A stretch of DNA of 64,000 nucleotides from assembly GCA_003952965.2 (NCBI GenBank), contig CM025851.1:8039647-8103646 (forward strand). The letters are read 5' to 3'. The translations under genes were made by a program, and so were the position numbers. This DNA is from Morella rubra. Its lineage: Eukaryota; Streptophyta; Magnoliopsida; Fagales; Myricaceae. A model generated the notes under the pieces. That model worked only from the letters and a program-made list of their open reading frames with translations, ran no database searches and had not been told where the DNA came from. Positions 10,026 to 23,248 of this stretch are shown here, piece after piece. Each line of letters starts with the position of its first letter. Position 1 is the first letter of the stretch.

Positions 10026-12826
10026 CGTTCCCTTTCTCCAGATTCCATGTGAAATAATTACGAATTTATGTATTGTTTCATTTGTTGTTTCTTCTTTCCT
10101 CTCTTTAATAAATATGCATGTTTTAAGAGGCATAACGCGTTAAATGACAAAGATTTTGGCCATTCAAACGTGAAACATTAGATTTGCCTTCCCAATACAA
10201 ATTGCTTTTGCATCGAAAAGCTTGATTGGTGGAGCTATAGATGTTTCACTGCTTTGAATGTTGTTGTGTTTTCTATGGCTCTTGATTAAGCCAGTCCTGT
10301 GCTAAGTTTGCTAAAAAAGTCCAATTATTTCTCTCCCTTCTTTAAAGAGCATGCAATCAGGTTATATATGAAGGAAACAGAACAACATATTTTGCAGTTA
10401 GACATGGAGTCGTGACTCATCTTAAAATCTCTGTCTCCTTCCCTCTCAGTGTACCCTTCAGCACGGAGAAACGTCTTCAGAATGAGACTCTTGTAAACAG
10501 TAGCATAAAACTTGGGCCAACGGATCACTGGGTTGTTTCTTCCGCACGTCAGCCATGTTCTCATGGCACTTCTAAATACAGCAACCATAAAAACTTACAG
10601 GTCTTTCCCTCTGTTTATTGGGCAGCCAAAACAGGAACCATGCCTCCTAATTTGTTGATGTTAAATTATGACGAGAAATCGGCAACAATTATGCACTACG
10701 GTGGTTTTTCGGGTTTTTTTATTTTTATTTTTTATTGTTCCCTATTTTTAGCTTTCAGACCGCAGTATTCGTGGTTTAAGTACCTTGACAGCCATCTGCA
10801 CATTACTCTGTTCTCCCGGGAGGGAACATACCTTAAAGCATAAAAATCAGGTCAAATATTCCCTGAATTTCTTGTTCGTCTTTTTAAGAAATGGGGTTTT
10901 GGCTGGGGAAAACAATACCCTTTTTGACATTTTAAATGGTGCAATCATCCCACTCGGTTGCTATTTGACATTTTAAATGGTAGATAGAATAAAGGAATCG
11001 TTTTAACTTAAGACTTTGACTTTAATACTAATGTGAGTTTATATTTTAGGGCGGAGTCATAGAGAGGCATAACTTAGATTATCTTAGAGTAGAAATACAT
11101 ACTTCTTATAATTTAATTTAATTGTGATACGAAAAAAAGATCTTCCTAAATATTTAATAGAAGTAATTATTTTCTATTTATTAATTATTATTATACAAAT
11201 TCATCATTTAACAACAATAAAAAAAAAATAGTATAAATATTTACTCTGAATTGAAACTAACATTTAAAAGAGGAGAAAAAAAAATTTGAAAAGCAAGAGA
11301 GATTGAAAGTTGAAAATAGAGAATGTTACCACTCCAAAATATATACCGAGACAATGTCAACAGAAAATAAAAAAAAAATCAAGTAAAGGTTGTGATATTT
11401 AATTAGTCTCATTTATTTTGGGGGAGAAATGATATACAAAAGTGTAAAAAGAGAGTGAGAAAATATTTTTGACCTTAAAAAGGGATTTTAAAAATCACTG
11501 TTTATTTCAAAAGTTTAAATTATTAAAATGAAATATATTTGATGTGCCGTATTATATCCCTTAAGGGACCCGAGTTCCTGCGATCTAACTGCTTTCCCAA
11601 AAGTGCAGTGCAATACGTCTAAACAATATATACACAATAATTGAGGAAATAATTTGACGACGTGCAAGTAGATTGAATGCAGGATGAGATTATGTATAAG
11701 ATTGGATAAAAAGGGTTGTCAGTAGCCTGAACGATACGGTACTGAAGAAGTTCCGTAGAAGTGAATTAGTAGCAGCAAGGCTGTGTTTGCATCTTATCCA
11801 AGAGAAAATGGGAACCTGAACAAAATGCGAAAATCCTCAGAAGCCTCTCTTAATTTTAGGTACGAGTCTCGCTCGCTCGCCAACCCCTGGTACACATAAA
11901 TTTTGGCCAAAATAGTTTGCCAAATCTTATTATACCAAATTTCTGAGAGCCCCGGGAATACCAGAATTCCCAAATACAGTGAGCCTGACTGGAATCCAGG
12001 AGTTCTCCCACATGGGGTGGGTTTAGAGTATCTGAACCGGAGTTGGTAAGTTCGACCTCCTCTGTCCAGATTTCAGTTGGGTGTTGACGACCCATCAGAG
12101 CAATCCAGAACCGCTCGCCACATTCCTTTTTAGTTAGCTTCGCCGTCGCAGGACTATATCAGCTGTACTTTCAGCTACATAAGCATACAAACAATCAAAA
12201 GACTCATTGTATACGAAATCTTTTTAAGTTGAAGTTGAGTACACATTTGATTTTGCCTCCTCGACAGTTAAACATCTAAATCAATCCAGAAATATTTAAT
12301 CCTCCTATTTGGCACCAAAACAAAAAGAAAATTGAATTTTTTGTACTGAAATGTACTAAGCGGCCCTTTTAAGATTTCTATCCCCAACCCAACAATGTTG
12401 GCCACCCGTGTCTTTGGACGACTTCTTTCTTTCCATCCCCAACCCAACAATGTTGCTCATGTCTACACGCACATCATGTGATCAAAAAGTAGACTCACAC
12501 AATTAGTAGAAACAGAGAGGTCGTAAAGTGCATTCCATTAAAATGAACCACTCTCATTTCTCATCGTTGCATTTAGAAACAAAAGTAGGGTGTGGTCAAC
12601 AGCGGGATACTGACTCGGGACACGGGATTTCAGATCAGAACATGCAAGACAGCTCAGGAGATTCCGACTCCCTAATAAACAAGGGAAAGCTAAACATTTT
12701 CCCATTTGAATGAGTTCACAAACGTTGTTTTATTACAGAAAAAGCAAATGGAAAATGAGACGCAAACAAAAGGAGCAAGTACTCAGCAATGGTTTAATTA
12801 TTGGGGCTCCAATAAACAACTCTTTT
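10026..12826. other. Intergenic DNA without a supported gene
   Basis: AT-rich with a few short repeats: tttgacattttaaatggt at 10923 and 10964, and ccccaacccaacaatgttg twice near 12384 and 12437. An 87-codon ATG frame on the minus strand (10588-10325) has no recognisable domain. The part near 12700-12826 is probably the 3' UTR of the glyoxalase gene. Confidence 0.45.
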
Positions 12827-14550
12827 CTATTGGTGGACCACCCGGATCTGCTGCTGATGCTGCATCATCTGGAGGTTTACGCGCGAGCAAGACCGAACCA
12901 TGTCCTCTGCTAAAGGTACCACGGGGAGGTTGTCGCAGTTGCATATCTCGACCATGAAGCCATCCGGGTCGTGAAAGAAGATTTGGTCAACGTGGATCCC
13001 ACCTTCCTCCACCATCGACCGCACGTAAGGAATCTCCATCTCCTTCAGCTTCTTCTCGACCGCACCCATGCTCTCACACTGCCCATCCAGCAAAATCCGA
13101 TCATTTTGTCATCTTTGTACCAGAAATTTTTTTTTGGCGGAAATATAAAATATCATAGGATGGATGGGGGATGTTGTTATATGTTCAAGGAGCAGTAGCG
13201 TCTCCTTTACTGAACTGAATAGTCTTGGAATAACTCTGTAAAACGATTTGGTAGCCTCTTAATCATCTGCAGAACTCTATCTATTAGCTTCATTCGCAGT
13301 ACACAAAAGTACTGGTTCTAGAGCTACCACTACCTGGCAATTTGTTCAAGCTCAATGGAACAGGTCAAGAGCTTGGTAGACCGTAGAATCATTTTCAGAA
13401 GACAAAATTAGTAGTTCCAAAGTTACCACTGAGTGGCAATTTGGTCAAGCCCAACGGAACAGGTTTAAGAACAAAGCTCCTTAAGTTAGAGATGAAATCA
13501 GCACGGCTTAGGATTATATACGGAGGAATCACTTAAGGTTTTATGAAAGCAAGCCAGAACAACAATGGGAAGGTCTAGCTGTGTTTTCATAAAAAATACT
13601 TCTTAATCGGAGTAGATAGAAGACTCACGAACAGGACAAGAGCGGTTCTTAAGACTTGTGAATTGAAACCAAAACAGTAGCAGAAAACATTATCCTTAAA
13701 GTCTTCCTAAGAATAGAAAAAGTCTTGTGGAAATTTCGGAGAAGGCGCTCGGTAAAGCTTGTTCTGTTTCTAGTTCTTGGTCTAAGATGAAAATACAAGA
13801 AGGAAATTTCATCGATTTTCGCCTGAAATAACTTTTTATTGCTTAGGATCGTCCTAAAATTTTACCCAACCCCATTCAAATCTTCTTTTTTGTCCCCGTG
13901 TCCGACTGAACCAAATCAATGCGTGAAGTTTGTTTTGTATTCGTCTCTATAACTTGTTTGTTAGTTCCTCTCTCTCTCTCTCTCTCTCTCATCTGAAGAA
14001 TAAGTCGGATAATACGACCAACTACTTGAGATATATAATCGAAAAACGTAAAGAAAACAGGGAATAAAGAAAGATCGATCGTCTTTCTAACCGACAATTA
14101 CCTGGAACGAGATATGATTGTCCTTCGGATTAATTTCGTTCTTCTTTGGCATGTTCTCCGCATCCTCTGTTTGCAGCAAATGTATTCCGATCCCGAAGCC
14201 GAATAGCCTATACATATACATATACATAACACCATTCAGAAATCAAAACCCCGTTAAAGGAAACTAGTCAAGCAGCCTTCCTACAAGAATCTTGTAAGAA
14301 AAGAAAAGAAAATTGGTTCTCAATCCTTGAGTTCACGATTCGTTTCTTCGAAATTATTTGAGTCATATTTTGGGTTCCTATTGTGTATGTGAAATTACCA
14401 TGCCCCGTCAAAATCAAAAGAGGGCCTCCTGATAGGGATAAACCCAAGAACATTCTGGTAGAAATTGATGGCCTCGTCAACTGATCCACACACGAGTGAT
14501 ATGTGGTTCAAAGATTTGAGATGCAAAGGGTTTGCCACGCTGTCCTTCAT
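12827..14550 (-). CDS. Glyoxalase I / VOC-family protein
   Basis: Small vicinal-oxygen-chelate protein of the plant lactoylglutathione-lyase-like group (similar to At1g80160/At1g15380). Inferred exons: 14550-14399, 14207-14102, 13078-12827; they join in frame to 169 residues. Features: NHISLVC near residue 16 (N-terminal metal-ligand His), DNHISFQ ending exon 2, FFHDPDGF and the Glu of MVEICNC in exon 3, as in the VOC fold. The family is related to methylglyoxal detoxification with glutathione; some plant members of this short clade have weak or no measured activity, so the reaction is inferred. The second intron carries a (TC)n microsatellite near 13965-13990. No transit peptide is evident, so cytosolic. 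Confidence 0.9.
13965..13990. repeat. (TC)n microsatellite in glyoxalase intron 2
   Basis: About 13 uninterrupted TC units within the intron between exons 2 and 3 of the glyoxalase gene. Confidence 0.9.
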
Positions 14551-17154
14551 TGTCCCAAGAAAAATCCCAAGACCAAGGAATCACAATCTAAGAGTGATGA
14601 AACTAAGGTAATATTGCCTTTCTACTTGAACTAAACAAACGCCGATTTAAAATCCAAGCAAGCGAGGTTAACAACAAGGCGAAGCAGAATATAAGAGATA
14701 AAAGGCAGAGAGTCTGCAAATAGTGGGACTCCTTGAGTTTGTTGCGGGAGAGGAGAGCTACTGTGTGTCTAAAAGCAACGAGGGGTAGCGGCTCTAAATA
14801 GATGAACTTTCTCCATGCAGTCCACGTGTTCCCTCATGCAATGTGTTGGATACGGATGACCATTACACGTAGGTTCCACGTTGCTGACTCAGATCAGGAC
14901 CGTAGCGACCTACTCCGTATTGGGGCCCTCAGGCAGGTAAGCTATACGTAACTACGTTTGCTTTCTTTCTCATCGGCTGTTTTCGAGTGAGTCGGTGACA
15001 GGTTGGATACTCCCCCCAAGTGTAGCCGCTGCTTGGGTGTTCTCTAATCTCTTCATAATAATTTTTGTTTTTTTTTTTTTAAATGGTTTTTGTTCTTTTC
15101 AAATTGGAATATTCATGATTATGTGTAATGGTGGAGGGAGAGGTTTCTAGAGCCTTCAGCTCATGAGTATCGTGACAGGTAAGTGTATGTAAAAAGTTCG
15201 ATCAACGCAGCATATAAGAGGGACCAGCTGGTCTGCCATTACTTCTTTCTTCTACCTAGAGCTAGTGTGCCACAGTGCCAGTTCCCAGTTAAAGTTAATC
15301 TTTCTTCTTCTTCGTTTTCGATCTCTAAGCGAAAAGTTGCGAAAAAAATTGGAGGGACGACCGAAAGTTAGGATTTTCTATCTGGGAGGGATCATGGGAC
15401 TACCTATATATCATTAGATATCAATCCTAGGAGATCTAAACGGACCCACAAAAGCGGCTAAGTTCTCTGGATGTTTCATTCAAGTCCCATGGAAATCATA
15501 GAAAGAACCTAGTCCGACCAAAGGTTGGCCATGGGATCGTTTTATTTTGGTCCGTGCCTATTCAGTACTCTTGGGCATAGACTCATAGTAGGTACATATG
15601 ACAACCTTCTCACAAAGGGTACCAAATTTCGTCCTTTTCGGTCAACAAGCTGAGGGATGCAATACAAGACTTGCTGGGGTCGTAATTTCCGGCCTTGAAC
15701 TACATTTCGTGTTCGTTTTTGTTTTGAAGCTAGCGGATCAGGACCCCAATAGCCTATTCTCTTTTGTTCTTCGAAACCTAAAGCAATAAGGTTTGCCATG
15801 TTGGTTGGGGTTCATGCTTGATTATATGGACCTTGCGCCTACTGATTCCTATAAATATGGGATCCGCCGCACCGTCCGCATAAGGTTTCCAGGAATTTTA
15901 CTTCAAATTAAGTTGTAATCTGGAGATTTGCCGTCCCTACAGTTTGTCGAACTTGATAATTAAATTTCATACTTTTTGTTGATTACACATAGCGTGCTTT
16001 GTACAAGTATGGGTCCTACTAATATATATAATATATATATATATATATCTATCATGATTATTGAGATGCAACATGATAATTAACCTTAAGCCTACCAATA
16101 TCTGCATGCAATATTCAACTATATATTAATCCTTCCTATGTAGTAATATTGGGCCTCTCTACTTTTCTTGTCTTCAACCTCAAGTTTATTAAAATCAATG
16201 TTGATAATTTGTGACGTGGATATGATACTTTAGTAAAAAAAAAATGTTAGAATTAAGAGGGGAGAGAAATATTAACATGTGATAAGAGATTTTAAGTAGT
16301 TTGGTCTAGCAGACTTGCATTTACTGTGAAAGTTTATTTTATATTATTAGTCCATAAATATTATAATTGAATATCGTAGCATTTGCAAAGTTAAAGCCTA
16401 AAGGATTGCTGATCTATAGGACGCTCGGTTCAAATTAAAGTTCAAAAGGAACAAAAACAGGGGTCGTGATCATCAAATTTATGGCCAATCAGGACAATAT
16501 GGCAGAAAGAGATTGTCCATGACAAGACCTGACGAGAAACGTCGTCGGCCAGCTGCAATGTTTTTTTCTCACGCTGTCATATTCATTTTCATGGGGGCTT
16601 TTTTCGGGGGAGGTTGTAGTAGTCCAAAATGAACTTTGACAACCTAGCGTATCGGAGACAATAAATACAAGCATCTTGACTAGTTTTCGCATAAAATGTC
16701 ATCTAGCTTCAGTTCCTTCTTCGATCGGTTACGCACTTCAATTTGACATCGATCTTGAATATTGTTACAGCTGATGAAGTTCCAACTTTGAGACCAACTT
16801 AGGTTTAAACACTTCCATTGGACAAACATAATGTCGTGCGCGGAAGCTGCATGCGTTCGTCTGTGGTCCATCCCACTTTTCGTCATGTCTTACATCGAGA
16901 CAATCCGAAATGCATTGAGGCAAAAATACCTAGTTCCCAAAATCAACGAGAAAGAAACTATTATATCAAAGAGGAAGAAAAGATCAGCACGGAAAACCTT
17001 CGATCATGAGTAAGATGATCAGAAGACGCCATCTACGCCATTTGAACGATTTGCAAGCTATATGGGATATTTGCAAAGCCACTTCAACTTCATAATTTCT
17101 CCGTTTCCCAACTTTCTCTATATGAATTAGAGATTAGTATTTTCTGTAATTTTT

Positions 17155-17310
17155 TTAATTTGAATTACATTGTGTCATTTGGAGAAAGATAGACATAATA
17201 TTTAGACTCTATTGTAGAATTTATATTATCCGAAACTTTACATAGACAACATTAAATAATATGTGGTCCACCTATGTATCTATTTCTTTCTAAATTGCAC
17301 TATAGAATTT
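17155..17310. repeat. Dispersed repeat, copy 2
   Basis: Second diverged copy of the repeat at about 9050-9215, in the same orientation, with the same ordered blocks. Confidence 0.4.
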
Positions 17311-20300
17311 GAACAAAAAATTATAAAGGATCTGATCCATGAAACAATTAGGTTCTTGTACTCTTAATTAATTACTTGTCACATGGATATGTTATCTGTA
17401 CATATGTAGTTTCTTAATGAGTAATCTAGTGGGTTTGTCACAGTTATGTCTACTAATTTAGGTAACTCACCGCTAGTCATGATCATGAAGTTAAATTTCT
17501 CACTACTCTATATTGGCGCTTATGTAGAAGGCCAAACAACTTTCGATATTCACCCAAAAAAGTCGAACGCTACTTTATGATCCCCGTCGTTTTCTACTCG
17601 CAGAGTAATATAAAATGCATAAGCGCACAACAAAAGAAAGTTGTCTGCCTGTTCCTTTCGTAAATGGGACAGCTTTGTTGAGCACAAATTAAAGTGGTCA
17701 CAAAAAGTTTAGATCGTGACTAATATATGTCTGGTTTATCATTAGCATGCTATAATGGTCGATGACAGACCAGAACCATTCTCGAGCAAAGACATAATCA
17801 AACCATATTCTACAACTGGCAAAATATAATTAAATCAGGCGATCAATAAATTCATATTTTATGAAAATTAATGCTGTTATAACTTAATTATATAATTACA
17901 AGTTATAATTACCGGGACGAGAGGGTCCTATGATTACGCTCAAACTTTTAGTAGCAAAATAATTAGACTTCCGTGTTGGGTTTCTTTCACATCGTAACCT
18001 GTAGATTGGGAGCGATTGAAAGAGACGGAAAATGAGTAAATTTCCTGCCCAAGAAATTAGAAAAGGTGTAAAATTTCCCCCCCAGCTGCCCCCGTGCTTC
18101 CTCGTCAACACGCACTAGGATTTGAGAATCTAGAGGCCATGAAATGCAGGAAGAGAGTAGAGAGGGTCCCTTTTGAGTTTTTAAGTGCAAACCAGCTGCA
18201 GGACAGCAGCAGGAGTAGTGTTGATATGAATAACGTAACGTAAGCGAGAAGGAAAAAAGTTAAAAAAACAAAAAAAGGACAAAGAAGCAGAAGGTGTTCT
18301 ATGGGTGACAGAATGATTATGCACTAACCAGTTGCGATCGCCTACTGTATATATGCCACTTGTAAGCTTTTAAAGCGCAAGCATTTGGCAATTGGGAACT
18401 TAATTAATTTGAGATCGAATGTTTTTGATCTGTTTGGTTCTATAAACTCCAACTTTCTTTTTATAACTAAAGACAGTATTTTAGATTAGAACGTGCTGAT
18501 AATATTGTTAAATGCCAATTGGAATGGGATCTGATGGAAAAATAAAATAAAATCGACTACGACAAAACTACATGCTGGCATGGCGCACTTGCGTTGGAGA
18601 AAAAAGGGTGATTGGGGCCCGAACAGGAAGTTGATCAAGTTGTGTGCTTCCTGGCTTAATGCTACCACAGATCGAGCCGCAAGTCTTCAAGAACATGCCA
18701 ACTGAATTTCTTAGCGCCTTGCTAAATTACTCGATCGTTGAGAAGTACTAAAGTAGTGACAAGAAAATGTGGACCATCCCTATTTATTTTTTTGACAAGA
18801 TAAGCCTCAAACCATTTGGTCCATCATATTCCCTACAAAGCGTGTGATTTTTTTTTTTGAGACGGCAAAAAATCCGTGTAAAAAAATAGATCATTTGGGA
18901 CGGAATCTTATTGCCGTTTGAACGGGATCGTCTTGCTGTTCGTAGCTATTGGAGGGAGTTCGAATGGGGAAGTCAATTTGTCACAGATAATAGTTTTAAA
19001 CGGAAATACGTTTTGGGACAGATCCGATGTAATAATTAAGTCAAATAAATTAAATATTTAAAGAATGAGATAAAAATAGACACGCGCGTAGTACGATCTT
19101 ATCAGTTGCGTTGGAAAGTTTAATGAAAAACCCAATTTCATCTTTTTGTTTTTTTATTCTTTTCTTGTTCTTAAAGAATCCTTCAGAGCTACTTACAGCA
19201 AGCAGATCTCCATGGACTAGTTGGGGATGTTTGCTTTTTGAATCTAAGAAAGTAAGTACTAATGGGCTTTCATGCTAATTTGTTGATAAAAGAAACTGAA
19301 GAACTAAGAGAGTTAGAAAAAAAAAAATACGAGATTTGAATAAATATTATAATAAAAAAGAATCATTTGATGAGTATAGAAAAATTATTATAATACTTAA
19401 ATGCACCCTAATCGTCTTTGTGAGAGGATAAATAATAAATGTCGGTCCGATTAAGTCGCAGATCACTATAGTTTCTTTTTTTTTTTTTAAGTAATATCGA
19501 AAGACTTTTATTACATATGAATCTACGGTAGAAGATATAATAAAAATCAAGAAACTATAGATCCAAGTAAGATTAGGCTGCAAAAGAAGACTAGTGTGAC
19601 ACAAATGGGTTGAAGAATTACAAATACTCTATGCCGAATAGAGAGAGTGGATGACAGAAAACGATAGACTATACTATCGGAACCACTCAAGATATCCTTT
19701 TATTTTCTTTTTTCCATGGGCCACTTGCAAGGCATCTAATGGAGTGAGACAGTGAAATCGTATGATCAGCATAGCATTAATGGGAAGACGAGAGAGAAAC
19801 AAAAGCAATTTATAAACTATATGATTAGCTTAAATATTTTTGATAGATTGGACAAGATAAATTATATGGAGGAGGGGAGGATGATTTTTTGTTCACTGAA
19901 AATCTTAACTAAATACTTCCCCCTTAAAAAAAAAAAAAAAAAAAAATCTTACCTAAGAGCAAAAAAAAAAAGAAGAAGTCTAAAATGTTCGGAGGACTTA
20001 TATGTAGTCGCATATCATATTACAAAAACATGTAATATAAGATCGCCAAATATACAAGTATACCCAGATATTACGCAATAATACGGATGAGCGATGGATG
20101 AATATTGGATTTTTAATTTTTTAATTTTTTCTGCGTGATGGATCATTGGATCAAGATAGCTAATGCCAGACAAGGCGAGCCGACTAGAAATGATCCTGGC
20201 CGCCTGCTACGGATTTCTTCATGTTTCTAACTTTTTTGACCCTCGCCAAGTTGCTGCATAACTTCAACGAATGAATGGGGAGTACTAAAATGAAAAGGAT

Positions 20301-21838
20301 CCTACAGATCGAGAGGTGATAAATATTATGATACTATTAATGATTAGAAACATCATGTGATTTTAAGAACTTACAATGATGTTCATCATGCGTTTGTGTG
20401 TCAAAATTTTGACATAATAAAATAATTACAAAATAATCTCTTTTTTCCAAGTAAATCATTTTTTTACTATATAAATATTAAAAATTCATTCAAATCATCT
20501 CTCTTTACTAGTTTCAATTTACTATTTCCACTATATACATCAGATGTAGATTTTTTTATTTTGGATTATATTATTTAAGACGATAAACATTTCATTAAAA
20601 AAGTGGTATGTATTTCCAAAAAAACAATATAGTATGTTCACTATGTATCCCATATGAATATAACTTAAAATGTTGCCTATAATTAAAGACATATCTGGAA
20701 TTTCAAATTCGAGTAACATATAAGATCCGACCAGTTGCTAATCCCCCAAAACAATAAAGATCCAAGCAGTACTCCAGTTTCCCACTAGAATATGTAGACG
20801 TAGTTAAAAGTTATAACTGTTAAAAATTAACTTACCAATTCTTTTTGTTCTCCAAGAATTCTTCAATAATCTTCAGGTTCTTGTCGATCTTACAATCTTG
20901 AGAATTCCACAATAGTAGCCCAAGTGTTCTGCCTCCTTCCTTTCTACGCTTACAATTGTTGTAGGGTTTTCTGAGTTCTGATGACCAACTCTGAAACTTA
21001 CAATTAGGGTAGACTATCTCATAGCTATCCTTATATATGAAAATTCTAGCTATGATAGTGCATGAGATCGTTAGGGATCTCAGATCTCAGTCGTAGGATC
21101 ACATGAAATTTTTTTTTCCATTAACTCCCTTGTATTCTTTTATTTCAAATTTCAGGCTTTTACTAATTGTAATAATGTTCATCAACATATTACAATTTAC
21201 TCTTGAGAATTTGAGATTGATTTGTAAAATTTCTTTTACTAAAATTATAATTGTTTATTTATCCTTCCACCATACTATATTCCATATGAACTAATAGGAC
21301 CGGAATATTATTATTGATAAAATCCCTAGCTAATATAATTCTTAATTTTATAATCTGTAACTCGTTGGACTCTAAAATTGTTTTCAAAACAATTTCACAA
21401 ATAAATATATATCTATATATTAATTTCGAAAAACATTTTTATAAAATTCCTCTAGCAAGAGATTTCTTTTTCTTGAGTCGAATCTTATACAGATATACTT
21501 GAATATACTATCTCACAAAGAGACTGATAGATTCCTTATTAAGCATTTATACAAACGCATTCATCATGCATAAGACCCGACGTTGTCTGGAATATATGAC
21601 CTAGAAAGATCATCACCGAATGACTTAGTCAGAGTACAAATACAAAATAAACAAATCTTCACAAACCTCTCAAGTTTAAGGATATCATAAACAAATTGTG
21701 TTGAATACCTTCTCAACATCAACGATCACTTCTAGAGAGTATCTATATTTGACCTCGTTCAGTGCATGCACTCTTACAGTGCACCTATTAGTTTACTTAA
21801 GGTCACTACCTCGATGACTGAGTACATCATTCTATTTA

Positions 21839-22032
21839 GGGGGCGTTTGTTTGCCCAATTTTTTGAGGGCCCAAAATTTCTACCACTCCAAACACATTTC
21901 ACAAACCCCAATAAACTTCACACTTTTACACATACACTTCACACTTTTCACAAACCCCAATAAACTTCAACATTCAAAAGATTTCCAAAATTTTAGGAAT
22001 ATTCCTTAAAATTTCGGTAAACAAACGCTCCC
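21839..22032. mobile_element. Tourist-like MITE (PIF/Harbinger type), 194 bp
   Basis: Begins GGGGGCGTTTGTTTGCC and ends in the near-perfect inverse, GGTAAACAAACGCTCCC. It is flanked on both sides by TTA (21836-21838 and 22033-22035), the 3-bp target duplication typical of PIF/Harbinger elements. The inside is AT-rich, holds a repeated cacaaaccccaataaactt block and has no coding capacity. Confidence 0.75.
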
Positions 22033-22924
22033 TTAATAAAGTCACAACAAGCATAGACCTATTGTACATAAATATGTACTTTGGTCTAGAACAAAACATC
22101 AAGTGTACAAGAAATCAAAAAGTCATACTTCTCGCCTTTAATTCATTAATTATTGGCATGACTTTTCTACGATGTCACTCAATAATAATTATGTAACATC
22201 TTATATTACAACATATTACCAATATAATAAATATAAACACGTGACATCTAAATATCAATTATCTAGAATAATGGCTTTTAGAACATACTTCTTACGGTTG
22301 TAATTTTATGGTAATTTTATAGCCAAACTGCTACGAAGAAGGTGTTTAGGGCTAGAAAAATTGGGTAAAGTTGAAGTCTTGCGAAGCTATGTTTTGCGAA
22401 AGGAAGATGCCGACTGATTGCAGTAGATGGAGTTAGAAGTTTCGGGAGTTTGAAGGAGACTTGGTCAACTTCCAGCGTGGCCAAGGCTTTTGGCGTTGAA
22501 CTTTTGGTTGTTTGCAGCAGTGGGCTTCAGGCCTATTTGTTGTAGTTGTTTAGTAATTCCTGTCTCAGCTTTAAGGCCCATTAGTTTATTAGCTCTTGGC
22601 CCAGCCCCTGTGTGGATGGGAGATCAGGTTATAGGGCACCTGCGTTTCTTTTGTCATTATTGAATCTGTGATGAACTTTTCCACTATAGAGGCTTGACAC
22701 CTCGAATTGGCCTTATCATTCCCATTTCTATGAATGAATTGAAGTTGATTCTTGTTACGGTGCTTTCTTAACTAAATCTAAGTTACAATCTAGAAATTTG
22801 TAACACAAACCAAGGAAACAGAGTCTAGAGAGAAACAGAGAAGGATTCCATACATAGGACTTACCAGATACAAAGATGTTTCGCCTGAACTTTGGACAAA
22901 GTAGAGTCGAGATGTCGTCATTTT

Positions 22925-23248
22925 CTATATAACTAATTTCGGCCCCCTAAGACAATTATCCATGCATACCCAGGCGCAAATCCGGTAATCCCGTTGTACG
23001 TGGAGGGGCTTTTCGATAAAACACTCAATATCACAGTCAATGACCCATTTCATCAGATCAGAACGATCATCCTGCGGAGAGAAAGAGAGAGAACTAGGGG
23101 GAAGAGGAAAGGAAGAGGGAGGAAGAGACGTTGGAGCTGCTGACATGGGGGGAAAAGAGATTCATGGAGGAGTGACAGAGGGAGAGAGGTCATCAGCTTA
23201 TGCTACAATGATCAGCCCAGATAAAATTAGCAGTACTGCGGACATCAT
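22925..23248 (-). pseudogene. Secreted Cys-rich protein, pseudogene (array member A)
   Basis: Paralogue of the two genes at 26.3-26.8 and 30.3-30.75 kb. From ATG 23248 the signal-peptide hydrophobic stretch, acidic site, Pro-rich linker and cysteine arms can be followed in one frame of 108 codons, but two stops interrupt it: TAA at 23200-23198 where the paralogues have Gln (CAA), at the signal-cleavage site, and TGA at 23164-23162 in the Pro-rich linker. In addition the first Cys of arm 1 has become Trp (TGG), and the protein ends just after arm 2 without the last Cys and tail. An internal ATG at 23146 leaves an open frame without a signal peptide. Confidence 0.8.

Larger units (their letters stand above)
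14551..22924. other. Long gene-poor intergenic region
   Basis: About 8 kb with no convincing gene. It is mostly AT-rich with poly-A/T tracts and an (AT)n tract near 16021-16048. The stretch 15,360-15,950 is less AT-rich than its surroundings and carries open frames on both strands, but no family could be recognised. A dispersed repeat copy lies at about 17,155-17,310 and a Tourist-like MITE at 21,839-22,032. Confidence 0.5.

Noticed and set aside
10325..10588. 87-codon ATG frame on the minus strand downstream of the DUF761 gene
   Set aside because: No recognisable domain, no promoter signal and no paralogue in the window; could be chance.
15542..15799. 85-codon minus-strand frame in the less AT-rich island
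   Set aside because: Looked organelle-like at first, but no gene or motif could be named; only the island is reported.
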